A DNA stretch of 64,000 bases from positions 34,113 through 98,112 of the forward strand of contig JAPLPQ010000030.1 in NCBI GenBank assembly GCA_026400105.1, written 5' to 3'. The notes below the pieces were generated by a model. The model was not told the DNA's origin. It saw nothing but the letters and a program-made list of their open reading frames with translations, and did no database searches. Positions 18,000 through 26,043 of the stretch are shown here, piece by piece. The DNA comes from Burkholderiales bacterium. Its GTDB lineage: Bacteria > Pseudomonadota > Gammaproteobacteria > Burkholderiales > Burkholderiaceae_C. The position numbers were made by a program, and so were the translations under genes. The stretch's first letter is position 1. Every line of letters begins with the position of its first letter.

Positions 18000-19002
18000 T
18001 GGGTACTACCGCACCGGATTCCACCGCGTCAGGTTGCACTGCCTCGCGCTGGACCAGGAAGCCGCCCAGCACCGTGCCGGCGGCCGCCAGCGCATCGTCG
18101 AGCCGGCTCTGGTCGGCCTGCAGTGCGGCGGCGGCGGCCTCATCCATGACGCGCAGTCGCACCTGGGCCTGCTCGCCCTGCAGGCGGATGGTGGCGTTGA
18201 CCTGGCCGAGCTGCGGCAGCTCCAGCTTCAACACCGTCTCCCAGGCCGCTGGCTGATCTTGCTCGCGCGGCTGCTGGCTCTGGTCCTGTTCCCGCACCAG
18301 CTCCCACTGCATCGGCTGACCGGGCCAGAGCTCGCCTTGCCAGACCAGGCGGCGTTGTTCCAGCGTGTCGAGCTGCTGCGGCAGCAATTGCGCCGCCAGC
18401 GCGTCGCCGCCAGGGCGGTTCTGCGGTTCCTGCCTGATCTGGTCCAGCGTGCGTTCGCCGCGGCTCCATTGCTCGAGATGGGACTCGTAGAACAGCCCGC
18501 TGCCCTCGAGCGACTGCTGCAGGTTCTGTGTCAGCTGCGCCACCTCGGCGCCCGGCGCGGCCTGCAGCGGCGCGCTGCCCTGCAACGGGCGTGCCGGCTG
18601 GCCGGGCTCGGTCTGTTGCAGCAGCCGGCCGATCAGCTCGCCGGCTGCACTGAAATGGGTCTGCACCGATCCGTTCTGCCCCAGCAGGCCCTGCAGGCCA
18701 AAAGTCAGCCTGGGCTCGCGTGCCAGCAGCGTCAGCGCCAGCGTGTCGCCAACGGCAAAGCCTGCTGGCAGTTGCAGGCGCAATTCAAACGGGCGTGCCG
18801 GCGGCGCTTCGTTGCCGAACCGCACCAGCGCGCTGCCGTCACCGAGCGCGGCCTGCACCTTGCCCTGCAGCGTGCGCCCGATCTCGACCTGCTCCAGCCG
18901 CCCGACGCCATCCTGGCGCGGGTCGGCCACCACGGTCGTCGCACGCAGGGCGACGACGGCCGGGATCGGGGATGACAGGGCCGAATCTAGCCGGGGCAGC
19001 AT
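17983..19002 (-). CDS. FliK-like flagellar hook-length control family protein
   Basis: This 339-residue protein is not a close copy of FliK, but its C-terminal 100 residues (VLKLELPQLGQVNATIRLQG, then EQAQVRLRVMDEAAAAALQA) have the two-strand, amphipathic-helix pattern of the FliK C-terminal domain. The N-terminal half contains short beta-rich stretches (GRTLQGKVQAALGDGSALVR) and Gln-rich linkers. It precedes and overlaps the FlhB-tail-like gene, so the pair may mimic FliK-FlhB. The exact role is unknown. Confidence 0.7.
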   Translation of the reverse strand: MLPRLDSALSSPIPAVVALRATTVVADPRQDGVGRLEQVEIGRTLQGKVQAALGDGSALVRFGNEAPPARPFELRLQLPAGFAVGDTLALTLLAREPRLTFGLQGLLGQNGSVQTHFSAAGELIGRLLQQTEPGQPARPLQGSAPLQAAPGAEVAQLTQNLQQSLEGSGLFYESHLEQWSRGERTLDQIRQEPQNRPGGDALAAQLLPQQLDTLEQRRLVWQGELWPGQPMQWELVREQDQSQQPREQDQPAAWETVLKLELPQLGQVNATIRLQGEQAQVRLRVMDEAAAAALQADQSRLDDALAAAGTVLGGFLVQREAVQPDAVESGAVVPNEPQT

Positions 19003-19041
19003 GCCGGGTCGGACTTCAGTGGCTCAAGCAGTCCAAGGGAC

Positions 19042-19377
19042 TCAGAAGCCACCGTAGGCTTGCTCGAGCTTGCGCTGCTGGCCGGTGTTGTGGATCAGGC
19101 CTTGCAGCCGCTGCAGCCAGGGCTGCGTGATGTCGCGGATGGCCCGGTCGTCGTCGAGGATCTGGCGCAACATCTGCACCTTGCGCTCGCGCAGTTCTGC
19201 GCTCAGCGACTGCACCGGAGGCTGGCCGCCGCTGCGCAGCAGGCCGACCTCGTGCGCGCAGCGCGATTCCAGCTCGGACAACTGGTCCCAGTCCGACGCC
19301 TGGGCCGCCAGCAGCATCTGGCGCGTCAGGCTCGATACGTTTTCGTAGATGCCCAGCACCTGTTCGGCATTCAGCAT
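19042..19377 (-). CDS. fliT: FliT-like export chaperone
   Basis: This small 111-residue helical protein follows fliS by two bases, the standard place for FliT, the chaperone for the FliD cap that can also inhibit FlhDC. Sequence conservation in FliT is low. The helix pattern ([56 protein letters not shown]) agrees with the family. The FlhDC link is relevant because flhDC is nearby. Confidence 0.8.
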   Translation of the reverse strand: MLNAEQVLGIYENVSSLTRQMLLAAQASDWDQLSELESRCAHEVGLLRSGGQPPVQSLSAELRERKVQMLRQILDDDRAIRDITQPWLQRLQGLIHNTGQQRKLEQAYGGF

Positions 19378-19379
19378 GG

Positions 19380-19841
19380 TCAGGCCTTCACGCTGGCAAA
19401 GACCTGGGCGCTTGCAGCCTGGCCAGTGCCGATTTCGGCGCGTGCCGCCGCCTGCGGGTCGATCGCGTCCCAGGCCGACTTCAGCTGGCTCAGCAGGCTG
19501 TGGACTTCCTGCAGCAAGGCCAGGTCGTTCTTCAAATGGGCCTGCGCCAGCTGCTGCGTCATGTAGCCGTAGAGCGCGTCGAGGTTCTCTGCCACCTCGC
19601 CACCAGCCTTGAGGTTCAGGCTGGCGTGCAGTCCGCTGTCGATGATGCTGATCGCCTTCGAGATCGCCTGGCCCTTTTCCACGATCTGTCCAGCTTGCAT
19701 ATGGTTTTGCGCCCGCAGGATCGCGATCATCGCGCCCTCGAACAGCATGGCAATCAGCTTGTGCGGGCTGGCCGCCGTCACGCCGGTTTCCAGTCCCACC
19801 CTGGCATAGGCCTTGGCGGCCGATCGGTTCGATCCAAACAT
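19380..19841 (-). CDS. fliS: FliS, flagellin export chaperone
   Basis: This 153-residue helical chaperone binds the C-terminus of flagellin and stops premature polymerisation. The N-terminal block (KAYARVGLETGVTAASPHKL then IAMLFEGAMIAILRAQNHMQ) is the FliS signature. The C-terminus carries LDALYGYMTQQLAQAHLKND. It lies between fliD and fliT, in the usual fliD-S-T order downstream of fliC. Confidence 0.95.
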   Translation of the reverse strand: MFGSNRSAAKAYARVGLETGVTAASPHKLIAMLFEGAMIAILRAQNHMQAGQIVEKGQAISKAISIIDSGLHASLNLKAGGEVAENLDALYGYMTQQLAQAHLKNDLALLQEVHSLLSQLKSAWDAIDPQAAARAEIGTGQAASAQVFASVKA

Positions 19842-19871
19842 GGTGTCTTTGCCTAGCGTTGAAGTTCAGTT

Positions 19872-21875
19872 CTAGTTGGTGGCGCTGTTGGCCAGAGCCG
19901 TCAGCTGGCTGGTCAGATAGGTGCTGGTCGAGTTGATGCTGCTCATCGTCGTGTCGAGCTTGGTGAACTGGTCCTGGTACTGCTGCTGGATCCGGCTCAG
20001 TTTGGCCTCGAGTCTGAGCCTGTCGCTGTCGAGCTTCTTGAGTGAACTGTTGATGCCATCGGTGCGCATCGAGATTGTGCCATTTTCACCCAGGAAACTG
20101 CTGGCCAATTGATCGAGTTGGTAGGCAAATCCCTGGCTGTATTGCACATTGCCACGGCTGCCAGTGCTGCCATTGCTGACCGAGACCTTCAAGCCCTCAG
20201 CCGCGTTGTCGCTGGCGCCGGTCAGGGTCTGGCCAATGCTGGTCGCGGCCACGCCATTGAGGGTGCCGGTCAGCGCCAGGCCCGTTGTCGCGCTGCCTGT
20301 GCCGCCCAGCAGCAGGCTGGCCGCCGTACCGCCCAGGCTGATGCTGGAGCTGGAGCCAAAACGGTTGGACATCATGCTCAGCACCCCGCTGGCGTCGGCG
20401 CTGATGGTCACGGCCGAGCCGGCCTGGGTGAAGGTCGAATTGCCGTTGATGCGGGTCTGCAGGTCGCTGATCAGGTCGCTGGACGAGGCATAGCTGCCGT
20501 CGCGCAGATTGATGCTGGCGCTCAGGCCGTCGAGCGACACCTGCAGCGCGTTGTTGGGCGCGCCATAGTCCAGGCTGGCTGCGCCTGAGCCGGTCTGGCT
20601 GCCCTGAGTCGCGAGCTGGCTGACCGCCAGCGCATAGCTGCCGGACTGGGTCTTGGCCGTAGAGCCGACATAGCTGACCTGGCTGTCGCTGCTGCTGCCG
20701 CTGGCCGCGAACAGGCCCGGCAGCTGGTCGAACTTGGTGTCGATGACCTTTTGCAGCTGGGTGTTGTCGAGCTTGAGCGTGCCGTCGGACTGGTAAGAGA
20801 CGCCAGCGTCGCTGAGCCGGGTCAGGCTGCTGGCGTCGCCCGTGATGGTGCCGGTAACCACGCCGCGCAGCTGGGTCAGCATGTTGCGTACCGACGAGTC
20901 GCCGTACAGCGCAGCCCCCTTCTTGCTGGTCATGTCGTAGCTCGACAGGCTTTTGAGCGAGCCCGTCAGCTTGTTGTAGCCGTCGACGAATTCCTGCACA
21001 TTGGCCTTGACCGCATTGGTGTCGCGCGTCACCGACAGGTTGGTCGGACTGCCGGCGTTGGTCTTCTTGAGTGTCAGCGTGACGCCAGGAACCACGTCGC
21101 TGAAGGTATTGCTGGACTTGCTGATGTCGAGGCCGTCGATCTTGAGGGCGGCGTTCTGCGCCGCCACCGTCTGCGTCAGCGCCTGACTGCCAGTCGGGTC
21201 GTGGTCCAGCAGGCTGCCCAGCGCCGCCTCGCCGCTGACCGAAATCTTCATGCTGCTGGCTTCGCCGGTCTGGCTGTTGCTCAACGCGAGCCGGTAGGGC
21301 GTGGCGCCGCCATCGTTGATGACGCTGGCGGTCACGCCGATGCTGGCGGAATTGATCGCGTCGCGGATGCCGTTGAGCGTGTTGTTGCTGCTGTCGATCG
21401 TGACTTGCTTGCTGCCCGCGCCGTTGCTGGTAAAGGCCGAACCGCTGTACTTGCCATCGGTGCCCAGGGTGCCGCCGCTGATGGTGCCGAAGTCGAAGGT
21501 CAGCGTGCCGGTGCCGATCACCGCCTGGGCATTGAGCTGACCGGCGCTGGCGAGCTTTTGCGACTGCGCCAGCTTGGTGACCTCGATCGAATAGTCGCCC
21601 GGCACCGCGCCCGCACCGCCGCTGGTGCCCAGCACGCTGGTGTCAGCCGCTGTGGCCTTGATGGTCTGCAGGTTCTTCGGGTCGCTGAGCTTCTTGAGCG
21701 TGCTCTGGAACGATGCAATGCCGCTCTGGATGCTGCCGAAGGCGCTCAGCTTGGCGTTGTAGTCGCTCTGCTTGGTCGTCAGCGCAGTCAGTGGCCTTTG
21801 CTCGATCGACATCAGCTGTGACACGATGTTGGTCACGTCCAGGCCCGAGCCTATGCCGGCGGAAGAAAGTCCCAT
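19872..21875 (-). CDS. fliD: FliD, flagellar filament cap
   Basis: This 667-residue cap protein (HAP2) directs flagellin folding at the filament tip. The start MGLSSAGIGSGLDVTNIVSQ and IEQRPLTALTTKQSDYNAKL are family hallmarks, and the C-terminal coiled coil is QYQDQFTKLDTTMSSINSTS. It is longer than enteric FliD because of extra Ser/Thr/Gly-rich surface domains. ATG 21,875 is chosen over an upstream ATG at 21,905 because it gives the standard N-terminus and has a GAGG site. Confidence 0.95.
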   Translation of the reverse strand: MGLSSAGIGSGLDVTNIVSQLMSIEQRPLTALTTKQSDYNAKLSAFGSIQSGIASFQSTLKKLSDPKNLQTIKATAADTSVLGTSGGAGAVPGDYSIEVTKLAQSQKLASAGQLNAQAVIGTGTLTFDFGTISGGTLGTDGKYSGSAFTSNGAGSKQVTIDSSNNTLNGIRDAINSASIGVTASVINDGGATPYRLALSNSQTGEASSMKISVSGEAALGSLLDHDPTGSQALTQTVAAQNAALKIDGLDISKSSNTFSDVVPGVTLTLKKTNAGSPTNLSVTRDTNAVKANVQEFVDGYNKLTGSLKSLSSYDMTSKKGAALYGDSSVRNMLTQLRGVVTGTITGDASSLTRLSDAGVSYQSDGTLKLDNTQLQKVIDTKFDQLPGLFAASGSSSDSQVSYVGSTAKTQSGSYALAVSQLATQGSQTGSGAASLDYGAPNNALQVSLDGLSASINLRDGSYASSSDLISDLQTRINGNSTFTQAGSAVTISADASGVLSMMSNRFGSSSSISLGGTAASLLLGGTGSATTGLALTGTLNGVAATSIGQTLTGASDNAAEGLKVSVSNGSTGSRGNVQYSQGFAYQLDQLASSFLGENGTISMRTDGINSSLKKLDSDRLRLEAKLSRIQQQYQDQFTKLDTTMSSINSTSTYLTSQLTALANSATN

Positions 21876-21906
21876 GGTATTGGCCTCTTGAAGTCCATCC
21901 TGCATT

Positions 21907-21948
21907 CAACAACAAAACCGCGCCAAGGGCCAGGCCCCGGGCGCGGTT
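21907..21948 (-). terminator. Rho-independent terminator after fliC
   Basis: On the minus strand AACCGCGCC and GGCGCGGTT form a perfect 9-bp stem with a 15-base loop, followed by a T-rich run (TTTTGTTGTTG). It sits 43 bases after the fliC stop and before fliD, so the abundant flagellin message can end separately from fliD. Confidence 0.85.
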
Positions 21949-21990
21949 GCAGGGAGCAGGTGGCTCACTCCCTGGGCTGGACCGCCGGGA

Positions 21991-23118
21991 TTAGCCCAGC
22001 AGTCGCATCACGCCGTTGGGCAGCTGGTTGGCCTGGCCCAGCATCGCCGTGCTGGCCTGCTGCAGGATCTGGTTGCGCGCCAGGTTGGCGGTTTCCGACG
22101 CGAAGTCGGTGTCCATGATCCGGCTGCGGGCAGCAGACTGGTTCTCGTTCGAGACCTGCAGCGTCGAGATCACCGAGCTCATGCGGTTCTGTGCTGCACC
22201 GTGGGTGGTCTGCTCGGTGTTGATCTGCTTGAGCGCGGCATCGATCTTGTCCATCGCATTGCTTGCGCCGGCCGCAGTCGAGATGTTCACGCCATCTTCC
22301 GTCTTGAGCTTTGCGTTGAACTTGTCTGCCTGAGCAGTCGATGCAGTACTTGTTGCGGTGTCGACGGTACCGTCAGCAGCAATCGCGCCACCTGCAGCCT
22401 GGAAATCCTTGACGGCGGAGACGATGTCATCAGCCGAGCCACTTTGATCGGCACCCGTACCTGGTACTGCAAGCGCAGTCTTCAAGGTAGTCAGAGCCGT
22501 TGCATCAGTAGGGTCTGCTGCAATGGCTGCAGCGTAGGTACCGATGGCAGTCTTTTGATCGGTATCGAGCGCAGTTCCATTGCCCGTGTTGATCGACTTG
22601 GACACATCGCTGGTGGCTGCCGTCAGGTCGGAACCGTTGATGTCGATCTGGTTGTCGGCGCTGGTGCCCGAGCCGATCTGGAAGGTCTGCTTGGCACCAT
22701 CACCCAGCACCTTGATGCCGTTGAACTCGGTGTTCTCGGTCACGCGACCGATTTCCTTTTGCAGCTGCTTGAATTCGGTGTTCATCGCGCCGCGCTGGTC
22801 GGAGCTGTTGGTGCCGTTGGCCGACTGCACAGACAGTTCGCGCATGCGCTGCAGGGTGTCGCCGATCTTGCCGAGCGCGCCTTCAGTGGTCTGGCTGAAC
22901 GAGATCGCGTCGTTGGCGTTGCGCATCGCGACGGTCTGACCGCGCACGGTCTTGTCCATGCCGGTGGCGATGGCGAGACCGGCGGCGTCGTCCTTGGCAC
23001 CGTTGACACGCATGCCCGAAGACAGGCGCTGGATCGAGGTGGTCAGCGAAGCTTGCGAGGTGCTCAGGCTGCGCTGAGCCTGCATCGACGACAGGTTGGT
23101 GTTGATGTAAGAAGCCAT
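21991..23118 (-). CDS. fliC: FliC, flagellin
   Basis: This 375-residue filament subunit has conserved D0/D1 helices at both ends: N-terminal QRLSSGMRVNGAKDDAAGLA and ISFSQTTEGALGKIGDTLQR, and C-terminal TDFASETANLARNQILQQA with ANQLPNGVMRLLG. The middle (about residues 170-290) is a short Ala/Thr/Asp-rich variable domain. The ATG at 23,118 has a GGAG site 7 bases upstream; the open frame beyond it is leader DNA. A sigma-28 promoter lies about 100 bases upstream. Confidence 0.97.
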   Translation of the reverse strand: MASYINTNLSSMQAQRSLSTSQASLTTSIQRLSSGMRVNGAKDDAAGLAIATGMDKTVRGQTVAMRNANDAISFSQTTEGALGKIGDTLQRMRELSVQSANGTNSSDQRGAMNTEFKQLQKEIGRVTENTEFNGIKVLGDGAKQTFQIGSGTSADNQIDINGSDLTAATSDVSKSINTGNGTALDTDQKTAIGTYAAAIAADPTDATALTTLKTALAVPGTGADQSGSADDIVSAVKDFQAAGGAIAADGTVDTATSTASTAQADKFNAKLKTEDGVNISTAAGASNAMDKIDAALKQINTEQTTHGAAQNRMSSVISTLQVSNENQSAARSRIMDTDFASETANLARNQILQQASTAMLGQANQLPNGVMRLLG

Positions 23119-23445
23119 GGTGGTTCTCCGGTCTGGGTTGATACGCTGGGCCTGCAAGCACCGCCCTGTGGGCCTTGCTTGCCTGCGGTAGCAGGGTTTC
23201 TGCCGCCGTTGTTTTGGGTTACGGCGGCTGGGAGCCGGACTTGAGGGTGGTGGGCGAAATTTTTTTGAAAAATTTTCTGGCCAGCCGCTGCGCCAAATGG
23301 GTGGCTGACTGCTTGGTGTGGCAGGCCAGGTCACAACCCGCAAGCGCCGCGCGAGCGGGTGCCAGAGAGTGGGGGCTTGCGCTGGGTCGGCTTGGAGCAG
23401 GTCTACGGCTTTTTGCGGACCTGATCGACCTGGGGACGGTTGGTT
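23119..23445. promoter_or_regulatory. fliC leader and upstream region
   Basis: This 327-base stretch has no gene. It holds an untranslated fliC leader of about 95 bases, the sigma-28 promoter (23,219-23,244) and an A/T tract at 23,257-23,276 that could act as an UP element. Beyond that, 23,277-23,445 is GC-rich. Near the end of the neighbouring receptor gene GCGGACC and GGTCCGC form an inverted repeat. No small reading frame worth reporting was seen. Confidence 0.6.
23219..23244 (-). promoter_or_regulatory. Sigma-28 (FliA) promoter of fliC
   Basis: Read on the minus strand, TCAAG (-35) is followed after exactly 14 bases by GCCGTAA (-10). The sigma-28 consensus is TAAAG-N14-GCCGATAA, so both boxes and the spacing fit. 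It lies about 100 bases before the fliC ATG, the usual place for a flagellin promoter. Confidence 0.8.
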
Positions 23446-24885
23446 TCAACCCCGGGTCCGCAGCAGGCGCCCGGTCTGCAGCACGGTCGCGCTCGGCTTG
23501 GCCTTGGTGGTCTGCGGCTCCTGGGGGGCGGCTTCGTCCTGGCGCGCCATCAGGTGCGGCTCCAGCGCCACGACCTTGTCCTTGCGCTTGAGCACGACGG
23601 CGGGGGCCGGTGCCGGTACCGGAGTCGGTGCTGGGGCTTCGGGGGCCTGCCGGATCTGCACCACCACGCCGCCTTCATCGTCGTCATCGTCCGGCTCGAT
23701 CGCTGGCGGCTTGACTGCTTCGATCACGGGCTCTGTGACCGGCTGGGGCTGGATGCGGCTCTTGAAGGCCTTGGCGGTCTGGGCCGAGCGGCTGGCCAGC
23801 AGGCGTACCTCCTCAACCAGCTGGGCGTAGCCCTGGCCGGGTTCACCGTGGCGCGCGGCCTCGGCGTTCATGGCCAGCATGCTGCTCTGGAAGGCGATGT
23901 CGTCGATCGCGCCCGCGAGGTCGGCCATCGGGTGTGGCACCAGGGCGCCGCGCGTCGGCTTGTCGGCGCTTGGCGGGCGCGCGATCTGGGCCGGTGCCGG
24001 CTGAGCAGGGGCTGCTGCAGCGCTGACGGCTGGGTTCGGCGTCTTGATCTGGCTGACCAGCCGGGTCAGCTGGTCGGTGCTCTGGCTCAGCTGGCGCAGC
24101 ATGGTCAGGGTTTCGTGTTGCTGCGGGTCGTCTGCCCGTTCGGCGGCGGCCGGTCGCGGCTTGTCGGCGGCCGGCGAGGGCGAGGGCGCTTGTGCCTGCG
24201 TCTGCAGCGGCGCGGCGTCTTCGCGGGGCAAGTCCCGCTCCAGCCCCTGCAGCTTGCGGCGTTGCCATCCGCCCATTGCCAGCAGCATCAGCGTGCACAA
24301 GGCCAGCAGGGCCGCCAGCGCGACCTGGGCCTGCTGCCGTGCGCTGGTTGCAGCCTGTTGTCCGGCTTGCAGTTCGGTCAGCAACAGGGCTTGGAACTGA
24401 TCGAGCTCATGTGTCAGCCGGTCGAGTGCCCGCCGGATGGCGGGCAGGTAGTTGATGCTGCCGGTTTTCAGGCCGATCAGGGCCACGCCCTGGATGTCGG
24501 CCAGCCGGCCCTTGAGGGTCGGCTTCATGGCTTGCAGCGCGCTGCGGCTGCGTTCGTTCAGTGGCAGGGCTTCGAGCGCGGTCAGTGCGGCGCCGAGTTC
24601 CGTCGCATGCGCGTCGAGGAACAGGCTGGCCTCGTCCTGCGTCAGCGCTTCTTGCTCGACGTTGGCTTGTGGCAGCAGCGCCTGTTCGATGCCGGTGCGC
24701 AGCCCGTCCAGCGCCTGGCGCGCCCGTTGCTGGTGTTGCAGTGCCTGCCTGAGTGCTTGCCCGTCGGCGTCGAACGCCTCCATCCAGTACAAGGCCCCTT
24801 GGCCGCTGGCGCCGACGACGAGCAGCAGCAGCAAGCCGAACAGGTTGACGCCCAACAGGTGGCGTCTGGGAGGGGCTTGTGACAT
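23446..24885 (-). CDS. Degenerate chemoreceptor-like membrane protein
   Basis: This protein of about 479 residues has an N-terminal TM helix (VNLFGLLLLLVVGASGQGAL), a periplasmic helical region of about 170 residues, a second TM near residue 205 and a cytoplasmic part. The cytoplasmic part holds a shortened receptor hairpin: IDDIAFQSSMLAMNAEAARH, then GEPGQGYAQLVEEVRLLASR. Compared with normal receptors the tip has lost two residues and changed several CheA/CheW-contact positions, and the flanking methylation helices are largely replaced by Pro/Ala-rich linkers. It may not support normal signalling. A TTG start 27 bases upstream is possible. Confidence 0.7.
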   Translation of the reverse strand: MSQAPPRRHLLGVNLFGLLLLLVVGASGQGALYWMEAFDADGQALRQALQHQQRARQALDGLRTGIEQALLPQANVEQEALTQDEASLFLDAHATELGAALTALEALPLNERSRSALQAMKPTLKGRLADIQGVALIGLKTGSINYLPAIRRALDRLTHELDQFQALLLTELQAGQQAATSARQQAQVALAALLALCTLMLLAMGGWQRRKLQGLERDLPREDAAPLQTQAQAPSPSPAADKPRPAAAERADDPQQHETLTMLRQLSQSTDQLTRLVSQIKTPNPAVSAAAAPAQPAPAQIARPPSADKPTRGALVPHPMADLAGAIDDIAFQSSMLAMNAEAARHGEPGQGYAQLVEEVRLLASRSAQTAKAFKSRIQPQPVTEPVIEAVKPPAIEPDDDDDEGGVVVQIRQAPEAPAPTPVPAPAPAVVLKRKDKVVALEPHLMARQDEAAPQEPQTTKAKPSATVLQTGRLLRTRG

Positions 24886-25123
24886 GGTTGGGCAGTAGTC
24901 TATGTAGGACAACCTAAGACTCTAGCGCTGCGGGCGAGTTCCCCCAAACGCAGAAATCATGGCAATTTGTGCTTATGTTGTTTCGTTGCCGAAAATGACC
25001 TTGATTTTTGTGTTTTATGATATATTTGATCAAAAGACGGATAAGAAAAGTTAGCTTATCATTCTATTTGAACATTGTTGCACTTGCATGGCGGTTGCAA
25101 CAAACGCTTGGAGTGGGGGAGAG
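24886..25123 (+). promoter_or_regulatory. flhDC upstream control region
   Basis: About 240 bases precede flhD, and the part from 24,950 to 25,080 is strikingly AT-rich for this genome. It contains a perfect palindrome TTTGATCAAA (25,025-25,034) and a dyad GATAAG-N9-CTTATC (25,040-25,060). TTGATT around 25,011 and TATATT downstream could be promoter boxes, but their spacing is poor. As flhDC is the master flagellar switch in related bacteria, these dyads are plausible operator sites. The binding proteins are not known from sequence alone. Confidence 0.55.
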
Positions 25124-25441
25124 ATGGATCATTGCAACTTGATGGATGAAGTGAGGGACATCAACCTGAGCTATCTGATGCTGGCTCAGCGCATGGTACG
25201 TGAGGACCAGGCCATGGCCGTGTATCGTCTAGGCATCAGCCAGGAGATAGCGCAGTTGATCGACCGTCTGAGCACGGCTCAGCTTCTCAAGCTGGCCAGC
25301 AGCCCGATGATGCTGACGCGCTTTCGTTTCGACGATGGCGCGATCCTCGGCATGCTCACGCACGACAGCAAGGAGCGCCAGCTCGCGCATGCGCATTCCG
25401 CCATCCTGCTGGCAGGCCAGCCGGTCGAGGAGATTCTTTGA
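25124..25441 (+). CDS. flhD: FlhD, flagellar master transcriptional regulator subunit
   Basis: This 105-residue partner of FlhC forms the FlhD4C2 activator of class II flagellar promoters. DINLSYLMLAQRMVREDQAM is an almost canonical FlhD motif, followed by VYRLGISQEIAQLIDRLSTA. The ATG at 25,124 gives 11 residues before DINLSYL, as in the enteric protein, and has a GGGGGA ribosome site. The frame is open 36 bases further upstream but without a better start. It is translationally coupled to flhC. Confidence 0.94.
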   Translation: MDHCNLMDEVRDINLSYLMLAQRMVREDQAMAVYRLGISQEIAQLIDRLSTAQLLKLASSPMMLTRFRFDDGAILGMLTHDSKERQLAHAHSAILLAGQPVEEIL

Positions 25442-26043
25442 CCCGCGATGCCGACCCGCCCGTTGCGGCGGCGGCTGGCTCGCGTTCGGGCAAGAAAGCC
25501 AAGACCGTGCTGGGCGAGTCGCGCGAGATCCAGCTCGCGATCGACCTGATCCGCCTGGGCGCGCGGCTGCAGCTGCTCGAGACCGAGACCTCGCTGTCGC
25601 GCGACCGCCTGCTCAAGCTCTACAAGGAATTGCTGGGTGTTTCGCCACCCAAGGGCATGCTGCCGTTTTCGACCGACTGGTTCCTGACCTGGCAGCCCAA
25701 TATCCATGCCTCGCTCTTCGTTGGCATTCATCGCCAGCTGATGCAGCATGCCGGACTCGAATCGATCGACGCCCTGGTCAAGGGCTATCGCCTTTATCTC
25801 GAGCAATTGCCGCCTGAGCCGGGCGCCGAACCGGTGCTTTCGCTGACCCGGGCCTGGACCTTGGTGCGTTTTCTGAACAGTTCGATGCTCGAGACCGCGC
25901 GCTGCCGCCAGTGCGGCGGCGAATTCATCGTGCAGCCGCAGCGCCGCCAGCGCTTCGTCTGCGGGCTCTGCCGCGTGCCTTCGCGCGCCGGTAAGACGCG
26001 CAAGGTGCTCGATGCCCGCGCCGGATCGACCCAGCCGGACTGA
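25438..26043 (+). CDS. flhC: FlhC, flagellar master transcriptional regulator subunit
   Basis: This 201-residue protein is the DNA-binding subunit of the master regulator. It contains SREIQLAIDLIRLGARLQLL, PFSTDWFLTWQPNIHASLFV and a zinc-binding four-Cys site (CRQC at 156-159, CGLC at 175-178), all typical of FlhC. The start is an unusual TTG at 25,438 that overlaps the flhD stop (TTGA). A strong GAGGAG site 5 bases upstream supports it and implies a fixed FlhD:FlhC ratio through coupling. Confidence 0.94.
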   Translation: MTRDADPPVAAAAGSRSGKKAKTVLGESREIQLAIDLIRLGARLQLLETETSLSRDRLLKLYKELLGVSPPKGMLPFSTDWFLTWQPNIHASLFVGIHRQLMQHAGLESIDALVKGYRLYLEQLPPEPGAEPVLSLTRAWTLVRFLNSSMLETARCRQCGGEFIVQPQRRQRFVCGLCRVPSRAGKTRKVLDARAGSTQPD

